DNA of 64,000 nt from JARRJY01 sp037388705. Lineage in GTDB: Bacteria > Pseudomonadota > Gammaproteobacteria > UBA6429 > Thiohalophilaceae. Location of the stretch: assembly GCA_037388705.1 (NCBI GenBank), contig JARRJY010000002.1, forward strand, positions 1-64,000, in the 5' to 3' direction. The notes beneath the pieces were generated by a model, which saw nothing but the letters and a program-made list of their open reading frames with translations, did not search any database and was not told the DNA's origin. The position numbers were made by a program, and so were the translations under genes. Positions 37,435-45,456 of this stretch are shown in pieces. Positions within the stretch are counted from its first letter, which is position 1; every line of letters starts with the position of its first letter.

Positions 37435-38334
37435 ATGAGTGATCAGTATCAGGAGTTTAGAAATTATTCAGCAACACCCGATGAACTTGTTTCTGGGATT
37501 GTCAGCCTGGTTTCATTACCGGAAGTTTATCTCCGTGTAAATGAAATGCTGGACGACCCCAATACAACTGCAAAAGCAATTGGCAAGGTATTGAGCCAGG
37601 ATACCGGTCTTACTGCCAGGTTATTACGAGTCGCAAATAATCCACTATATGGATATACAGCTAAAGTGGATACAGTTTCTCGTGCCGTTTCAGTTGTCGG
37701 ATTACGTGAATTGCGGAAACTGGTTTTGTCTGCTTCTGCGATGGAAAACTTCTCAAAAATTCCAAGTGATGTTCTCAATATGGTGCGTTATTGGCGGCAT
37801 AGTGTTTACTGTGGTGTCGTTGCGCAGTTGCTGGCAGAACGTTGTAATGTCTTACATAGTGAACGTTTATTCATAGCAGGCCTGCTACACGACATTGGTA
37901 AACTAGTGATCGCTGAACGTACTCCCAACCAGGCCAGGGAGTCTATCGAGGTATCAGCAGAAAAAAGTATTCTCGATTTTGAAGCAGAAAAATTAGTAAT
38001 GGGGTACAACCACTCAGAAATTGGCGGAAAGTTATTACGCGCATGGAGAATGCCGTCTACTTTATGTGATGCAGTTGAATTCCATCACGAACCACTGAAG
38101 GCAAAAAATGCACTGATAGAAACCTGCCTGGTGCATATCGCCAACGCAATGACCGGTATGGCTGAGAGAGGTCTGGATGCTGATAACGATATGATGATAG
38201 AACCTGTCGTTGATGAAGCCTGGAAAATTACCGGCCTGGATGAATCTATTATTGAATCCGTACTACTGGAGGCGGGGCCTTTATTTACTGAATCTCTGGA
38301 ATCGATTTTGCCTCGCTCCTACCAATCTTATTAA
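37435..38334 (+). CDS. HDOD domain signalling protein
   Basis: The 299-residue protein is an HDOD domain from about 15 to 230: LPEVYLRVNEMLDDPNTTAKAIG, LTARLLRVANNPLYG, VSRAVSVVGLRELRKLVLS and HDIGKLVIAE. HDOD proteins resemble HD phosphohydrolases but usually lack full metal sites and act as adaptors in c-di-GMP and motility signalling. No signal peptide. The stop codon touches a long hairpin that separates it from mazG. Confidence 0.9.
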   Translation: MSDQYQEFRNYSATPDELVSGIVSLVSLPEVYLRVNEMLDDPNTTAKAIGKVLSQDTGLTARLLRVANNPLYGYTAKVDTVSRAVSVVGLRELRKLVLSASAMENFSKIPSDVLNMVRYWRHSVYCGVVAQLLAERCNVLHSERLFIAGLLHDIGKLVIAERTPNQARESIEVSAEKSILDFEAEKLVMGYNHSEIGGKLLRAWRMPSTLCDAVEFHHEPLKAKNALIETCLVHIANAMTGMAERGLDADNDMMIEPVVDEAWKITGLDESIIESVLLEAGPLFTESLESILPRSYQSY

Positions 38335-38368
38335 ACTTTACCTATCATGCTGCATGATAGGTAAAGTT
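38334..38368 (+). promoter_or_regulatory. 16-bp hairpin covering the mazG ribosome-binding site
   Basis: AACTTTACCTATCATG, a 3-nt centre CTG, and CATGATAGGTAAAGTT form a perfect inverted repeat that ends 1 nt before the mazG ATG at 38370. The mazG Shine-Dalgarno-like AGGTAAAG lies inside the 3' arm, paired with the 5' arm. No T-run follows, so it is not a typical intrinsic terminator. It may hold mazG translation low until ribosomes finishing the HDOD gene, or heat or a ligand, open it. Confidence 0.75.
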
Positions 38369-38369
38369 A

Positions 38370-39155
38370 ATGTCTCATAACATCGATAATCTTCTTTCCA
38401 TAATGGCCCAACTCAGGGATCCTGAGACAGGTTGTCCGTGGGACCAGGAGCAGGACTACAAATCCTTAACGCGCTATACACTTGAAGAAGCCTACGAAGT
38501 CATTGATGTCATTGAAAATGACCAGTTAAACGAGCTTCCCGATGAGCTGGGTGATTTATTATTCCAGATTGTTTTTTATTCTCAGCTGGGACGGGAACAG
38601 GGTAAGTTTGACTTCACTGACGTGGTTGATGCGATTAGTGACAAATTGATCCGCAGACATCCACATGTCTTTGCTGATGAACAGGTTAACGACGCTGAAG
38701 ATCAAACCAGGGCCTGGGAAAAGCATAAAGCCGCCGAGCGTAAAGAAAAAGCAGCCGAACATAAACACAATTTACTGGATGGCATCAGCAGGGCATTACC
38801 GGCGAGCACGCGGGCCATCAAGTTACAAAAGCGTGCTGCACAGGTAAATTTTGACTGGCCAGATACAAAAGGCGTGGTTGAAAAGCTTCATGAAGAGATT
38901 GCTGAACTTGAACAGGCCCAGCAGGCTGGTGACAAGCCACATATCGCTGAAGAACTGGGGGATCTTTTATTTACCTGTATTAACCTGGTTCGTCACTTTG
39001 GAGAAGACCCGGAAAGTGTACTGCGTGCCTGTAATACCCGGTTTGAACAGCGCTTTAAACACATGGAAGATCTGCTTGCACAACAAGGTGGCATAAAGAA
39101 TGTTGAGCGTGCTAAGTTAGAATGGGCATGGCAACAGGCAAAGAAATCAAAATAA
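38370..39155 (+). CDS. mazG: Nucleoside triphosphate pyrophosphohydrolase MazG
   Basis: The 261-residue length is close to E. coli MazG (263). Two MazG-type domains are visible: PETGCPWDQEQDYKSLTRYTLEEAYEVIDVIE with ELPDELGDLLFQIVFYSQLG in the first, and EKLHEEIAELEQA with IAEELGDLLFTCINLVRHFG in the second. It hydrolyses all NTPs to NMP and pyrophosphate, limiting (p)ppGpp or damaged nucleotides. It sits behind the hairpin described above and may be coupled to the HDOD gene. Confidence 0.96.
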   Translation: MSHNIDNLLSIMAQLRDPETGCPWDQEQDYKSLTRYTLEEAYEVIDVIENDQLNELPDELGDLLFQIVFYSQLGREQGKFDFTDVVDAISDKLIRRHPHVFADEQVNDAEDQTRAWEKHKAAERKEKAAEHKHNLLDGISRALPASTRAIKLQKRAAQVNFDWPDTKGVVEKLHEEIAELEQAQQAGDKPHIAEELGDLLFTCINLVRHFGEDPESVLRACNTRFEQRFKHMEDLLAQQGGIKNVERAKLEWAWQQAKKSK

Positions 39156-39160
39156 AAAAT

Positions 39161-39177
39161 TGCACTAACAAAGCGCA
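39161..39177 (+). promoter_or_regulatory. Probable NtrC enhancer site 1
   Basis: TGCACTAACAAAGCGCA matches the NtrC consensus TGCACTA-N3-TGGTGCA at most positions. It lies about 110 bp upstream of the sigma54-type promoter of amt, where NtrC enhancers normally sit. Confidence 0.72.
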
Positions 39178-39190
39178 ATAAAATTATAAA

Positions 39191-39207
39191 CGCACAATAA
39201 AAGTGCA
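39191..39207 (+). promoter_or_regulatory. Probable NtrC enhancer site 2
   Basis: CGCACAATAAAAGTGCA is a second NtrC-like dyad 30 bp from the first, close to three helical turns, so both would lie on the same DNA face. Paired sites are typical of strong NtrC-activated nitrogen genes. Confidence 0.7.
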
Positions 39208-39269
39208 TTTTATTCTTTAATTTATTATTACCGAAAACTTAACTCTTTGATTTGTAATAAATTTCATTT

Positions 39270-39285
39270 TGGTGCAATTCTTGCA
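39270..39285 (+). promoter_or_regulatory. Sigma54-type promoter of amt
   Basis: TGGTGCAATTCTTGCA keeps the invariant GG (39271-39272) and GC (39283-39284) ten bases apart and the TTGCA of the -12 element. Transcription would start near 39296. Two NtrC-like sites lie upstream, so nitrogen-limitation control through NtrB/NtrC is expected. Confidence 0.8.
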
Positions 39286-39303
39286 CCATTGTCGGGCAAA
39301 TAA

Positions 39304-40365
39304 AATTTTGAGTGTAAGAAGGTATTATCTACCATTGCCTATTTTTTCATTGGTTATGGCATTGCCTATGGACTGGGCTTTATGGATACCGCTACCGTTC
39401 TGACAGAAAAAAGCGGCTATGAGCTGGTGAAATTTTTCTTCCTGTTAACGTTTGCCGCGGCTATTCCAGCAATTATTTCCGGTGGTATTGCCGAACGCGC
39501 CAGGTTTTACCCGCAACTGGTCGCAACGTTTCTTATCGTGGCCCTTATTTACCCATTTTTTGAAGGCATGGCCTGGAAGGGCAATTTCGGCATGCAGGCC
39601 TGGATTGAAGCCAGTTTTGGTGCGCAGTTCCATGATTTTGCTGGGTCTGTTGTAGTCCATGCCATGGGCGGCTGGCTGGCACTGGGGGCCGTCGTGTTAC
39701 TGGGTGCGAGGCATGGTCGATATACCAAGGAGGGTAAAATCAGTGCAGCACACCCTCCTTCAAGTATTCCTTTCCTCGCGCTGGGTGCCTGGATCCTGAC
39801 GGTAGGCTGGTTTGGTTTTAACGTCATGTCTGCACAGACTATTGATGCTATTAGCGGACTGGTTGCTGTTAATTCATTGATGGCCATGGTCGGTGGCATC
39901 CTCGCTGCCCTGCTGGTAGGTAAAAACGACCCGGGCTTTGTCCACAATGGTCCACTGGCCGGTCTGGTCGCCGTGTGTGCCGGTTCTGACATTATGCATC
40001 CCGCGGGTGCACTGGTGACCGGCGCGGTGGCTGGTGGCCTGTTTGTCTGGACCTTCACCCTCTGCCAGAACAAATGGAAAATTGACGATGTACTGGGCGT
40101 CTGGCCATTGCATGGTCTGTGCGGTGCCTGGGGGGGTGTTGCCGCGGGTATCTTCGGCAGCACAGCGCTTGGTGGCCTGGGTGGCGTTACCTTCATGGCA
40201 CAGCTGGCCGGTACTGTCATCGGCGTTAGTATTGCCCTGGCAGGCGGTTTTATTGTTTACGGTATCATCAAGAAGCTGGTAGGTATTCGGCTCAGTCAGG
40301 AAGAGGAATACCAGGGTGCTGATCTTAGTATCCATAAAATCGCTTCTGAATCGGCGATTGATTAA
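39304..40365 (+). CDS. amt: Ammonium transporter, missing the first ~60 residues
   Basis: The frame is open from 39304 and joins an Amt protein at LSTIAYFFIGYGIAYG, which in this subfamily lies about 60 residues after the start. The first ATG in this frame is 39382. The rest is complete: the pore histidines in VVVHAMGGWLALGA and VWPLHGLCGAWGG, GGIAERARF and DDVLGVWP. Amt proteins conduct NH3/NH4+ through the inner membrane as trimers and are normally paired with GlnK, which is not here. The nitrogen promoter ends only some 10-30 bp before the protein sequence begins, so the 5' UTR, start codon and first one or two helices are deleted or were lost in assembly. Confidence 0.9.
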   Translation, partial: NFECKKVLSTIAYFFIGYGIAYGLGFMDTATVLTEKSGYELVKFFFLLTFAAAIPAIISGGIAERARFYPQLVATFLIVALIYPFFEGMAWKGNFGMQAWIEASFGAQFHDFAGSVVVHAMGGWLALGAVVLLGARHGRYTKEGKISAAHPPSSIPFLALGAWILTVGWFGFNVMSAQTIDAISGLVAVNSLMAMVGGILAALLVGKNDPGFVHNGPLAGLVAVCAGSDIMHPAGALVTGAVAGGLFVWTFTLCQNKWKIDDVLGVWPLHGLCGAWGGVAAGIFGSTALGGLGGVTFMAQLAGTVIGVSIALAGGFIVYGIIKKLVGIRLSQEEEYQGADLSIHKIASESAID

Positions 40366-40386
40366 TCTACGCAAATGTTCCAGCTC

Positions 40387-40416
40387 AAAGGCGGCCTGCG
40401 TGCCGCCTTTTGTTTT
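40387..40416 (+). terminator. Rho-independent terminator of amt
   Basis: AAAGGCGGC (40387-40395), a 6-nt loop and GCCGCCTTT (40102+300, i.e. 40402-40410) form a GC-rich 9-bp stem followed by TGTTTT. It lies 22 nt after the amt stop codon. Confidence 0.9.
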
Positions 40417-40483
40417 CAGGAGAAAAGGTTTACGGAATGGAGCATATGAGGGATCTGGGCCAGTTATCTGGCCTGGAATTACA

Positions 40484-41539
40484 TTACACGCTGGTTTTAT
40501 CCACGAACAGTGTCTGGGTTGGATAGGCGAATTCGATTTCTTCCTGTTCGAAACGTTCATGTATATGCAGGTTGATGGCCTGTTGAACATCCATATAAAG
40601 GTTGTAGTCAGGGCCTGATACGTAATAGACCGACTCAAAGATCAGGGCAAAATCGCCGTACTCCTTGAAATGTGAACGATCGAAGCGGGTAGACTCCTGC
40701 GCTTCGATTGCCTCGCGAATGATCCGTGGTATGAGCACCAGCTTGTCTCGGGGAGTCTGGTAGGTAACGCCAAGGTTGAAAGAGACTCGGCGTTCATACA
40801 TGCGACCAAAATTTCGTATCCGACTGTTAAGTAAATCTGAATTAGAGAAAACCAGTTGTTCGCCGGACAGGCTGCGTAGCCGGGTCGTCTTCAGGCCGAC
40901 ATATTCCACCGAACCCAGCAGATCACCAACAATGAGAAAATCACCGACCACAAAAGGCTTGTCGAGTACTATCGACAACGAGGCAAACAAATCACCCAGT
41001 ATGGTCTGCAGCGCAAGCGCCACCGCCACACCACCGACACCCAGGCCGGCAACCAGTGCCGTGACATTGACGCCCAGGTTCTCCAGCACCAGCAGTAGCA
41101 CCAGTGTCCAGATAACCAGCCGACCAACAAAATTGATGACACTCAGGGTGGTAAGACTGGCAGGATCCTTTTCCTGTTGCTGTTTGCGATAACTTTCGAT
41201 GCTGGCCTGTAATGCTGCCCCGGCCCAGATCCCGGACTGGATCAACAGCGCCATAATGGTTACCAGGTGAATAATCTTACGGGTTTGATCCGGAATGCTC
41301 AGTGCCAATGAGCTAAAAAACAGTGCAAGGATAACAAGAAACAGTACCTGTCCTTTTTTAACAATTGCCAGCAATGCATGCCAAAAAGGGGTATCGTTTT
41401 TCTCTACACGTTTCTTCAACTGGCGACATAACAACCAACGGGTAACAATGACAACGAGCAGAAAGGCGATACTGATTGCGGCTGCAATCAGCCAGCTCAG
41501 CAGGGAGTTGCCAAAGAGGCTGGTTTTCAACAATTCCAT
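40484..41539 (-). CDS. mscS: Small-conductance mechanosensitive channel family protein
   Basis: The protein has 351 residues from the ATG encoding MELLKTS; a start 14 codons earlier is possible. Four to five TM helices lie in the first 190 residues. The MscS core follows: NLGVNVTALVAGLGVGGVAVALALQTILGDLFASLSIVLDKPF (pore helix and start of the beta domain) and VGDFLIVGDLLGSVEYVGLKTTRLRSLSGEQLVFSNSDLL. The C-terminal alpha/beta domain ends in FPYPTQTL-like EFAYPTQTLF. It should release solutes on hypo-osmotic shock. The gene is convergent with amt. The symbol is used at family level. Confidence 0.9.
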   Translation of the reverse strand: MELLKTSLFGNSLLSWLIAAAISIAFLLVVIVTRWLLCRQLKKRVEKNDTPFWHALLAIVKKGQVLFLVILALFFSSLALSIPDQTRKIIHLVTIMALLIQSGIWAGAALQASIESYRKQQQEKDPASLTTLSVINFVGRLVIWTLVLLLVLENLGVNVTALVAGLGVGGVAVALALQTILGDLFASLSIVLDKPFVVGDFLIVGDLLGSVEYVGLKTTRLRSLSGEQLVFSNSDLLNSRIRNFGRMYERRVSFNLGVTYQTPRDKLVLIPRIIREAIEAQESTRFDRSHFKEYGDFALIFESVYYVSGPDYNLYMDVQQAINLHIHERFEQEEIEFAYPTQTLFVDKTSV

Positions 41540-41715
41540 GACAATATCTTGCCACAGATAAAAATAGCTGTCAGAGACCAATTGTTTCTAAACGAGTGAC
41601 AGTTAAGCTGTCCTTTAAAATTAACGAACTTTGCAGGTGTTCTGCATGGCGGGACTGGATAAAAACTGGTCAAAATGCTACCTTTCGCCTCCTTTATTTA
41701 TTGGAACAGGGCTTA

Positions 41716-43059
41716 ATGGCAGGCAAATTACATATCCGCACCTTCGGTTGCCAGATGAATGAGTACGATACAGCCAAGATGGCTGATGTACTCAAGGCTT
41801 CACACGGCCTGGAATTGACTGACAACGCGGAACAAGCTGATGTGTTGTTGCTGAACACCTGCTCGGTGCGTGAAAAAGCCCAGGAAAAAGTCTTCTCCCA
41901 GCTGGGCATGTGGCGTCCATTAAAGGAAGCTAATCCCGAGGTAGTCATTGGGGTAGGTGGTTGCGTGGCCAGCCAGGAAGGTGAGGCGATTATATCGCGT
42001 GCTCCTTTTGTTGACCTGGTATTTGGTCCACAAACCCTGCACCGCCTGCCGGAAATGCTCAATGACGCACGAGCTGAGCATAAGTCAGTCGTTGATACCA
42101 GTTTCCCGGAAATTGAAAAATTTGATCATCTGCCTGAGCCTAAGGTGGATGGCGTCAGTGCCTATGTCTCTATCATGGAAGGTTGCAGCAAGTACTGTAC
42201 CTTCTGTGTAGTACCTTACACGCGTGGTGAAGAATTCAGCCGACCATTTGATGATGTAATTGCCGAAGTGGCGCAACTGGCTGAGCAGGGCGTGCGGGAA
42301 ATCAATTTGCTGGGGCAGAATGTAAACGCTTATCGCGGGCAGATGCATGACAATGAGGTGGCCGACCTGGCGCTGCTGATAAATTACGTGGCAGCTATCG
42401 AGGGCATTGATCGTATTCGCTATACCACATCCCACCCGATGGAAATGACCGACAGTCTGATCCAGGCCTATGCCGAAGTGCCGGAACTAGTCAGTCATTT
42501 GCACCTGCCAGTGCAAAGTGGCTCGGATCGTATCCTGGCATTGATGAAACGCAAGCACATGGCTATCGAATACAAGGCAATTATTCGCAAGTTGCGTGAG
42601 GTACGTCCGGACATCAGTATCTCCTCGGATTTCATTGTCGGCTTTCCGGGTGAAACCGATGAGGATTTCAAGGCGACCATGGAGCTGGTGGCTGAAATCG
42701 GCTTTGACCACTCATTCAGCTTTATTTACAGTGAGCGTCCTGGTACCCCGGCAGCAGCCCTGCCGGATGATGTGCCGATGGAAACCAAGAAGCAGCGCCT
42801 GGCCATCTTGCAACAACGGCTGACCCAGCAGGCTATTGAAATCAGTGAAAATATGGTGGGAACGGAACAAAAAATCCTGGTTTCCGGGCCCTCGAAAAAA
42901 GATCCACATGAACTGTCAGGACGCACGGAGAACAATCGTGTGGTAAACTTTAAAGGTGAGCCATCGTTGATTGGTGAATTTGTAAACGTGAAAATTACTG
43001 ACGCTTACCCCAATTCATTACGCGGAGAACTGATTGATACATCGGTTCGGTGCGCCTGA
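41716..43059 (+). CDS. miaB: tRNA-2-methylthio-N6-dimethylallyladenosine synthase
   Basis: The protein has 447 residues. The N-terminal UPF0004 cluster-binding domain has Cys in [27 protein letters not shown] and GGCVASQEG. The radical SAM motif is [18 protein letters not shown], and a C-terminal TRAM domain follows. It methylthiolates i6A37 in tRNAs reading U-starting codons. ATG 41716 is chosen because the protein then begins [18 protein letters not shown] like E. coli MiaB; the frame is open 40 codons further up without family similarity. It leads the conserved miaB-phoH-ybeY-corC-lnt cluster. Confidence 0.96.
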   Translation: MAGKLHIRTFGCQMNEYDTAKMADVLKASHGLELTDNAEQADVLLLNTCSVREKAQEKVFSQLGMWRPLKEANPEVVIGVGGCVASQEGEAIISRAPFVDLVFGPQTLHRLPEMLNDARAEHKSVVDTSFPEIEKFDHLPEPKVDGVSAYVSIMEGCSKYCTFCVVPYTRGEEFSRPFDDVIAEVAQLAEQGVREINLLGQNVNAYRGQMHDNEVADLALLINYVAAIEGIDRIRYTTSHPMEMTDSLIQAYAEVPELVSHLHLPVQSGSDRILALMKRKHMAIEYKAIIRKLREVRPDISISSDFIVGFPGETDEDFKATMELVAEIGFDHSFSFIYSERPGTPAAALPDDVPMETKKQRLAILQQRLTQQAIEISENMVGTEQKILVSGPSKKDPHELSGRTENNRVVNFKGEPSLIGEFVNVKITDAYPNSLRGELIDTSVRCA

Positions 43060-43079
43060 TCTGACCTTATTGCCCCGTC

Positions 43080-44081
43080 TTGAGTACCACAGCCTATTCT
43101 ACCGATGTTGTTCTGGAACCCGCTGATAACCAGCGGTTGGCCAACCTGTGCGGTCAGTTTGACGAGCATCTGCGACAGATCGAACGCCGCCTGGGAGTTG
43201 AAGTAAACAACCGCGGCAATTCGTTTCGCGTCATTGGTGATAGCTCTTCTGTCCAGGCCGCCGAAGAAGTATTACGCGATCTTTATGAAGATACTGAAAC
43301 CGAGGCACTGGATCCTGCCAAGGTTAATTTATACTTACAGCAGTCCGGGGTTGAGGCAAAAGTCACGCAAATACCTGGTATCGAGGACGAGGTTTTTATC
43401 CAGACACAGCGCGGTTCTATCCGTGGTCGTGGCCCGAACCAGAAACAGTATCTCTCGGCAATCACCAGTCACGATGTGAATTTTGGCATTGGCCCCGCCG
43501 GAACCGGTAAAACCTTTTTAGCCGTAGCCTGCGCGGTAGATGCCATGGAACGGGATAAAGCCCGTCGCATTATCCTGACGCGACCAGCGGTTGAATCGGG
43601 TGAACGCCTGGGGTTTTTGCCAGGTGACCTGGCTCAGAAAATTGATCCGTACTTAAGACCATTGTATGACGCCCTGTACGAAATGCTGGGTTTTGAAAAA
43701 GTGGCCAAGTTAATCGAACGTAATGTAATCGAGGTAGCGCCGCTGGCCTATATGCGCGGTCGTTCACTGAATGAATCGTTTATAATTCTGGATGAGGCGC
43801 AGAACACCACGGTGGAACAAATGAAAATGTTCCTGACGCGCATTGGTTTTGGCTCAACGGTCGTGGTAACCGGTGATGTGACACAGATTGATTTACCACG
43901 AGGCCAGAAATCAGGATTAAGACACGTGGTTGATGTATTAAAAGATGTTGAAGGTATCAGCTTTACCTTTTTCAATCCAAAAGATGTGGTGCGTCATCCC
44001 CTGGTGCAACGTATCGTTACGGCTTACGATGCGTATGAAGGGCAAAACAGTCCTGAGCAAAAGGGAAAATCTGATTCGTGA
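43080..44081 (+). CDS. phoH: PhoH-like ATPase (YbeZ)
   Basis: The protein has 333 residues. The N-terminal KH-like region is followed by the RNA-helicase-related ATPase: Walker A in GIGPAGTGKTFLAVACAV, TRPAVESGERLGFLPGDL, Walker B in FIILDEAQNTTVEQM, and VVTGDVTQIDLP. YbeZ works with the YbeY endoribonuclease in RNA processing. The start is TTG at 43080 with no convincing Shine-Dalgarno sequence, 20 nt after miaB, so translational coupling is likely. It overlaps ybeY by 4 nt. Confidence 0.95.
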   Translation: MSTTAYSTDVVLEPADNQRLANLCGQFDEHLRQIERRLGVEVNNRGNSFRVIGDSSSVQAAEEVLRDLYEDTETEALDPAKVNLYLQQSGVEAKVTQIPGIEDEVFIQTQRGSIRGRGPNQKQYLSAITSHDVNFGIGPAGTGKTFLAVACAVDAMERDKARRIILTRPAVESGERLGFLPGDLAQKIDPYLRPLYDALYEMLGFEKVAKLIERNVIEVAPLAYMRGRSLNESFIILDEAQNTTVEQMKMFLTRIGFGSTVVVTGDVTQIDLPRGQKSGLRHVVDVLKDVEGISFTFFNPKDVVRHPLVQRIVTAYDAYEGQNSPEQKGKSDS

Positions 44082-44521
44082 GTGTCACGGTTGATGTACA
44101 GCGAGTCATAGCAGGTGGTCCCGGGGATGAAACAATTCAGCAATGGGTCGAACAGATACTGTCAGCAGAAAACAAAGATGATGCGGAACTGACAGTACGC
44201 ATTGTTGACGAGAGTGAAAGCGCGGCTTTAAATGAAGAGTACCGCCAGAAAAGCAATTCAACCAATGTCTTATCATTTCCGTTTGAATGTCCGGAAGAGG
44301 TTGAGCTGAATTTGTTAGGTGATCTGGTAATCTGCGCTCCGGTTGTTGAACGCGAAGCAAAGCAGCAACATAAAAACAGCCGGGCGCACTGGGCGCATAT
44401 GTTAGTACATGGTGTATTGCATTTGTTAGGCTATGATCATATTGAAGAAGCCGATGCTGAAAAGATGGAAGTGCGGGAAGTTAAAATACTGGAGAGTATG
44501 GGCTTTCCAAACCCTTATTAA
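44078..44521 (+). CDS. ybeY: Endoribonuclease YbeY (16S rRNA maturation)
   Basis: The 147-residue protein has the zinc motif HGVLHLLGYDH (three His) and the preceding NEEYRQKSNSTNVLSFPFE. It helps process the 16S rRNA 3' end and supports ribosome quality control. The GTG start overlaps the phoH stop codon (GTGA), which couples the two and matches their functional pairing. Confidence 0.96.
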   Translation: MSVTVDVQRVIAGGPGDETIQQWVEQILSAENKDDAELTVRIVDESESAALNEEYRQKSNSTNVLSFPFECPEEVELNLLGDLVICAPVVEREAKQQHKNSRAHWAHMLVHGVLHLLGYDHIEEADAEKMEVREVKILESMGFPNPY

Positions 44522-44550
44522 TCACAACAGGATAGAAAAAAAGATTCATT

Positions 44551-45456
44551 ATGAATGACGGACGACCGAGCAGCACTACCGACAAATCAGCACGAAACTG
44601 GTTTGAAAAGGTAGTGCAATTTTTTCAGGCCAAACCTGAAGATCGTGAAGAGTTAATCCAGACTTTACAGGATGCCCAGCAGAACAATCTGTTTGATGCT
44701 GATGCCATGGTAATGATGGAAGGTGTGCTGCAGGTTTCAGAAATGCAGGTACGCGATATCATGATCCCCCGTTCACAAATGGTGGTTGTAGAAACAGATG
44801 CGACACCCGATGAAATCCTTTCAACAGTAGTCAGTTCTGCTCACTCACGTTTCCCCGCGGTTGGTGATAGCAAGGATGAGGTTGTTGGTCTTTTGCTGGC
44901 CAAGGACCTGTTGCCGTTTTTTCTGAAAGGGGATAAAGAACAGATCAACCTGCGCGATCTGTTGCGCCCGGTTGTTTTTATTCCTGAAAGCAAGCGTCTG
45001 AACGTGTTATTAAAAGAATTCCGTTCTAATCGTAATCATATGGCGATCGTTGTCGATGAGTATGGTGGTGCTGCTGGCCTGGTAACGATAGAAGACGTAC
45101 TGGAACAGATCGTTGGAGAAATAGAGGACGAGCATGACTTTGCCGATGATATTTATATTCTTGCCCATTCAGATATAAGGGCAACGATAAAGGCCATTAC
45201 ACCTATCGAAGACTTCAACGAGCATTTTGGAAGTAATTTCAGCGATGAAGAGTTTGATACCATTGGTGGACTGGTAATGAATGCGCTGGGGCATATGCCC
45301 AAACGTGATGAAACAGTAACTATGGATGGTTTCCATTTTAAGGTACTGCGCGCCAGTAGTCGCCGCATTCACCTGTTGGAAGTCAATAAACTGGACCAGG
45401 AAAAAATCGACAAAAATAATAATGATGAACCTATGGAAAAGGTGGATGAAGCATGA
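44551..45456 (+). CDS. corC: CorC/HlyC-type CBS-pair protein (YbeX)
   Basis: The protein has 301 residues. Two CBS domains ([38 protein letters not shown] and [37 protein letters not shown]) are followed by a CorC_HlyC transporter-associated domain ([34 protein letters not shown]). It is soluble, lacking the DUF21 membrane domain. It is linked to magnesium/cobalt efflux and to ribosome maturation. lnt starts inside its last codons. Confidence 0.94.
   Translation: MNDGRPSSTTDKSARNWFEKVVQFFQAKPEDREELIQTLQDAQQNNLFDADAMVMMEGVLQVSEMQVRDIMIPRSQMVVVETDATPDEILSTVVSSAHSRFPAVGDSKDEVVGLLLAKDLLPFFLKGDKEQINLRDLLRPVVFIPESKRLNVLLKEFRSNRNHMAIVVDEYGGAAGLVTIEDVLEQIVGEIEDEHDFADDIYILAHSDIRATIKAITPIEDFNEHFGSNFSDEEFDTIGGLVMNALGHMPKRDETVTMDGFHFKVLRASSRRIHLLEVNKLDQEKIDKNNNDEPMEKVDEA

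Noticed and set aside
39270..39289. GGTGCAA-TTC-TTGCACC palindrome as a third NtrC site
   Set aside because: The half-sites point the wrong way for NtrC (TGCACYA-N3-TGGTGCA). The sequence is better explained as the -24/-12 sigma54 promoter.
39549..40638. Long minus-strand open frames (223 and 254 codons) across amt
   Set aside because: They are antisense to a well-conserved Amt protein, have no family similarity, and arise from the GC-rich codon pattern.
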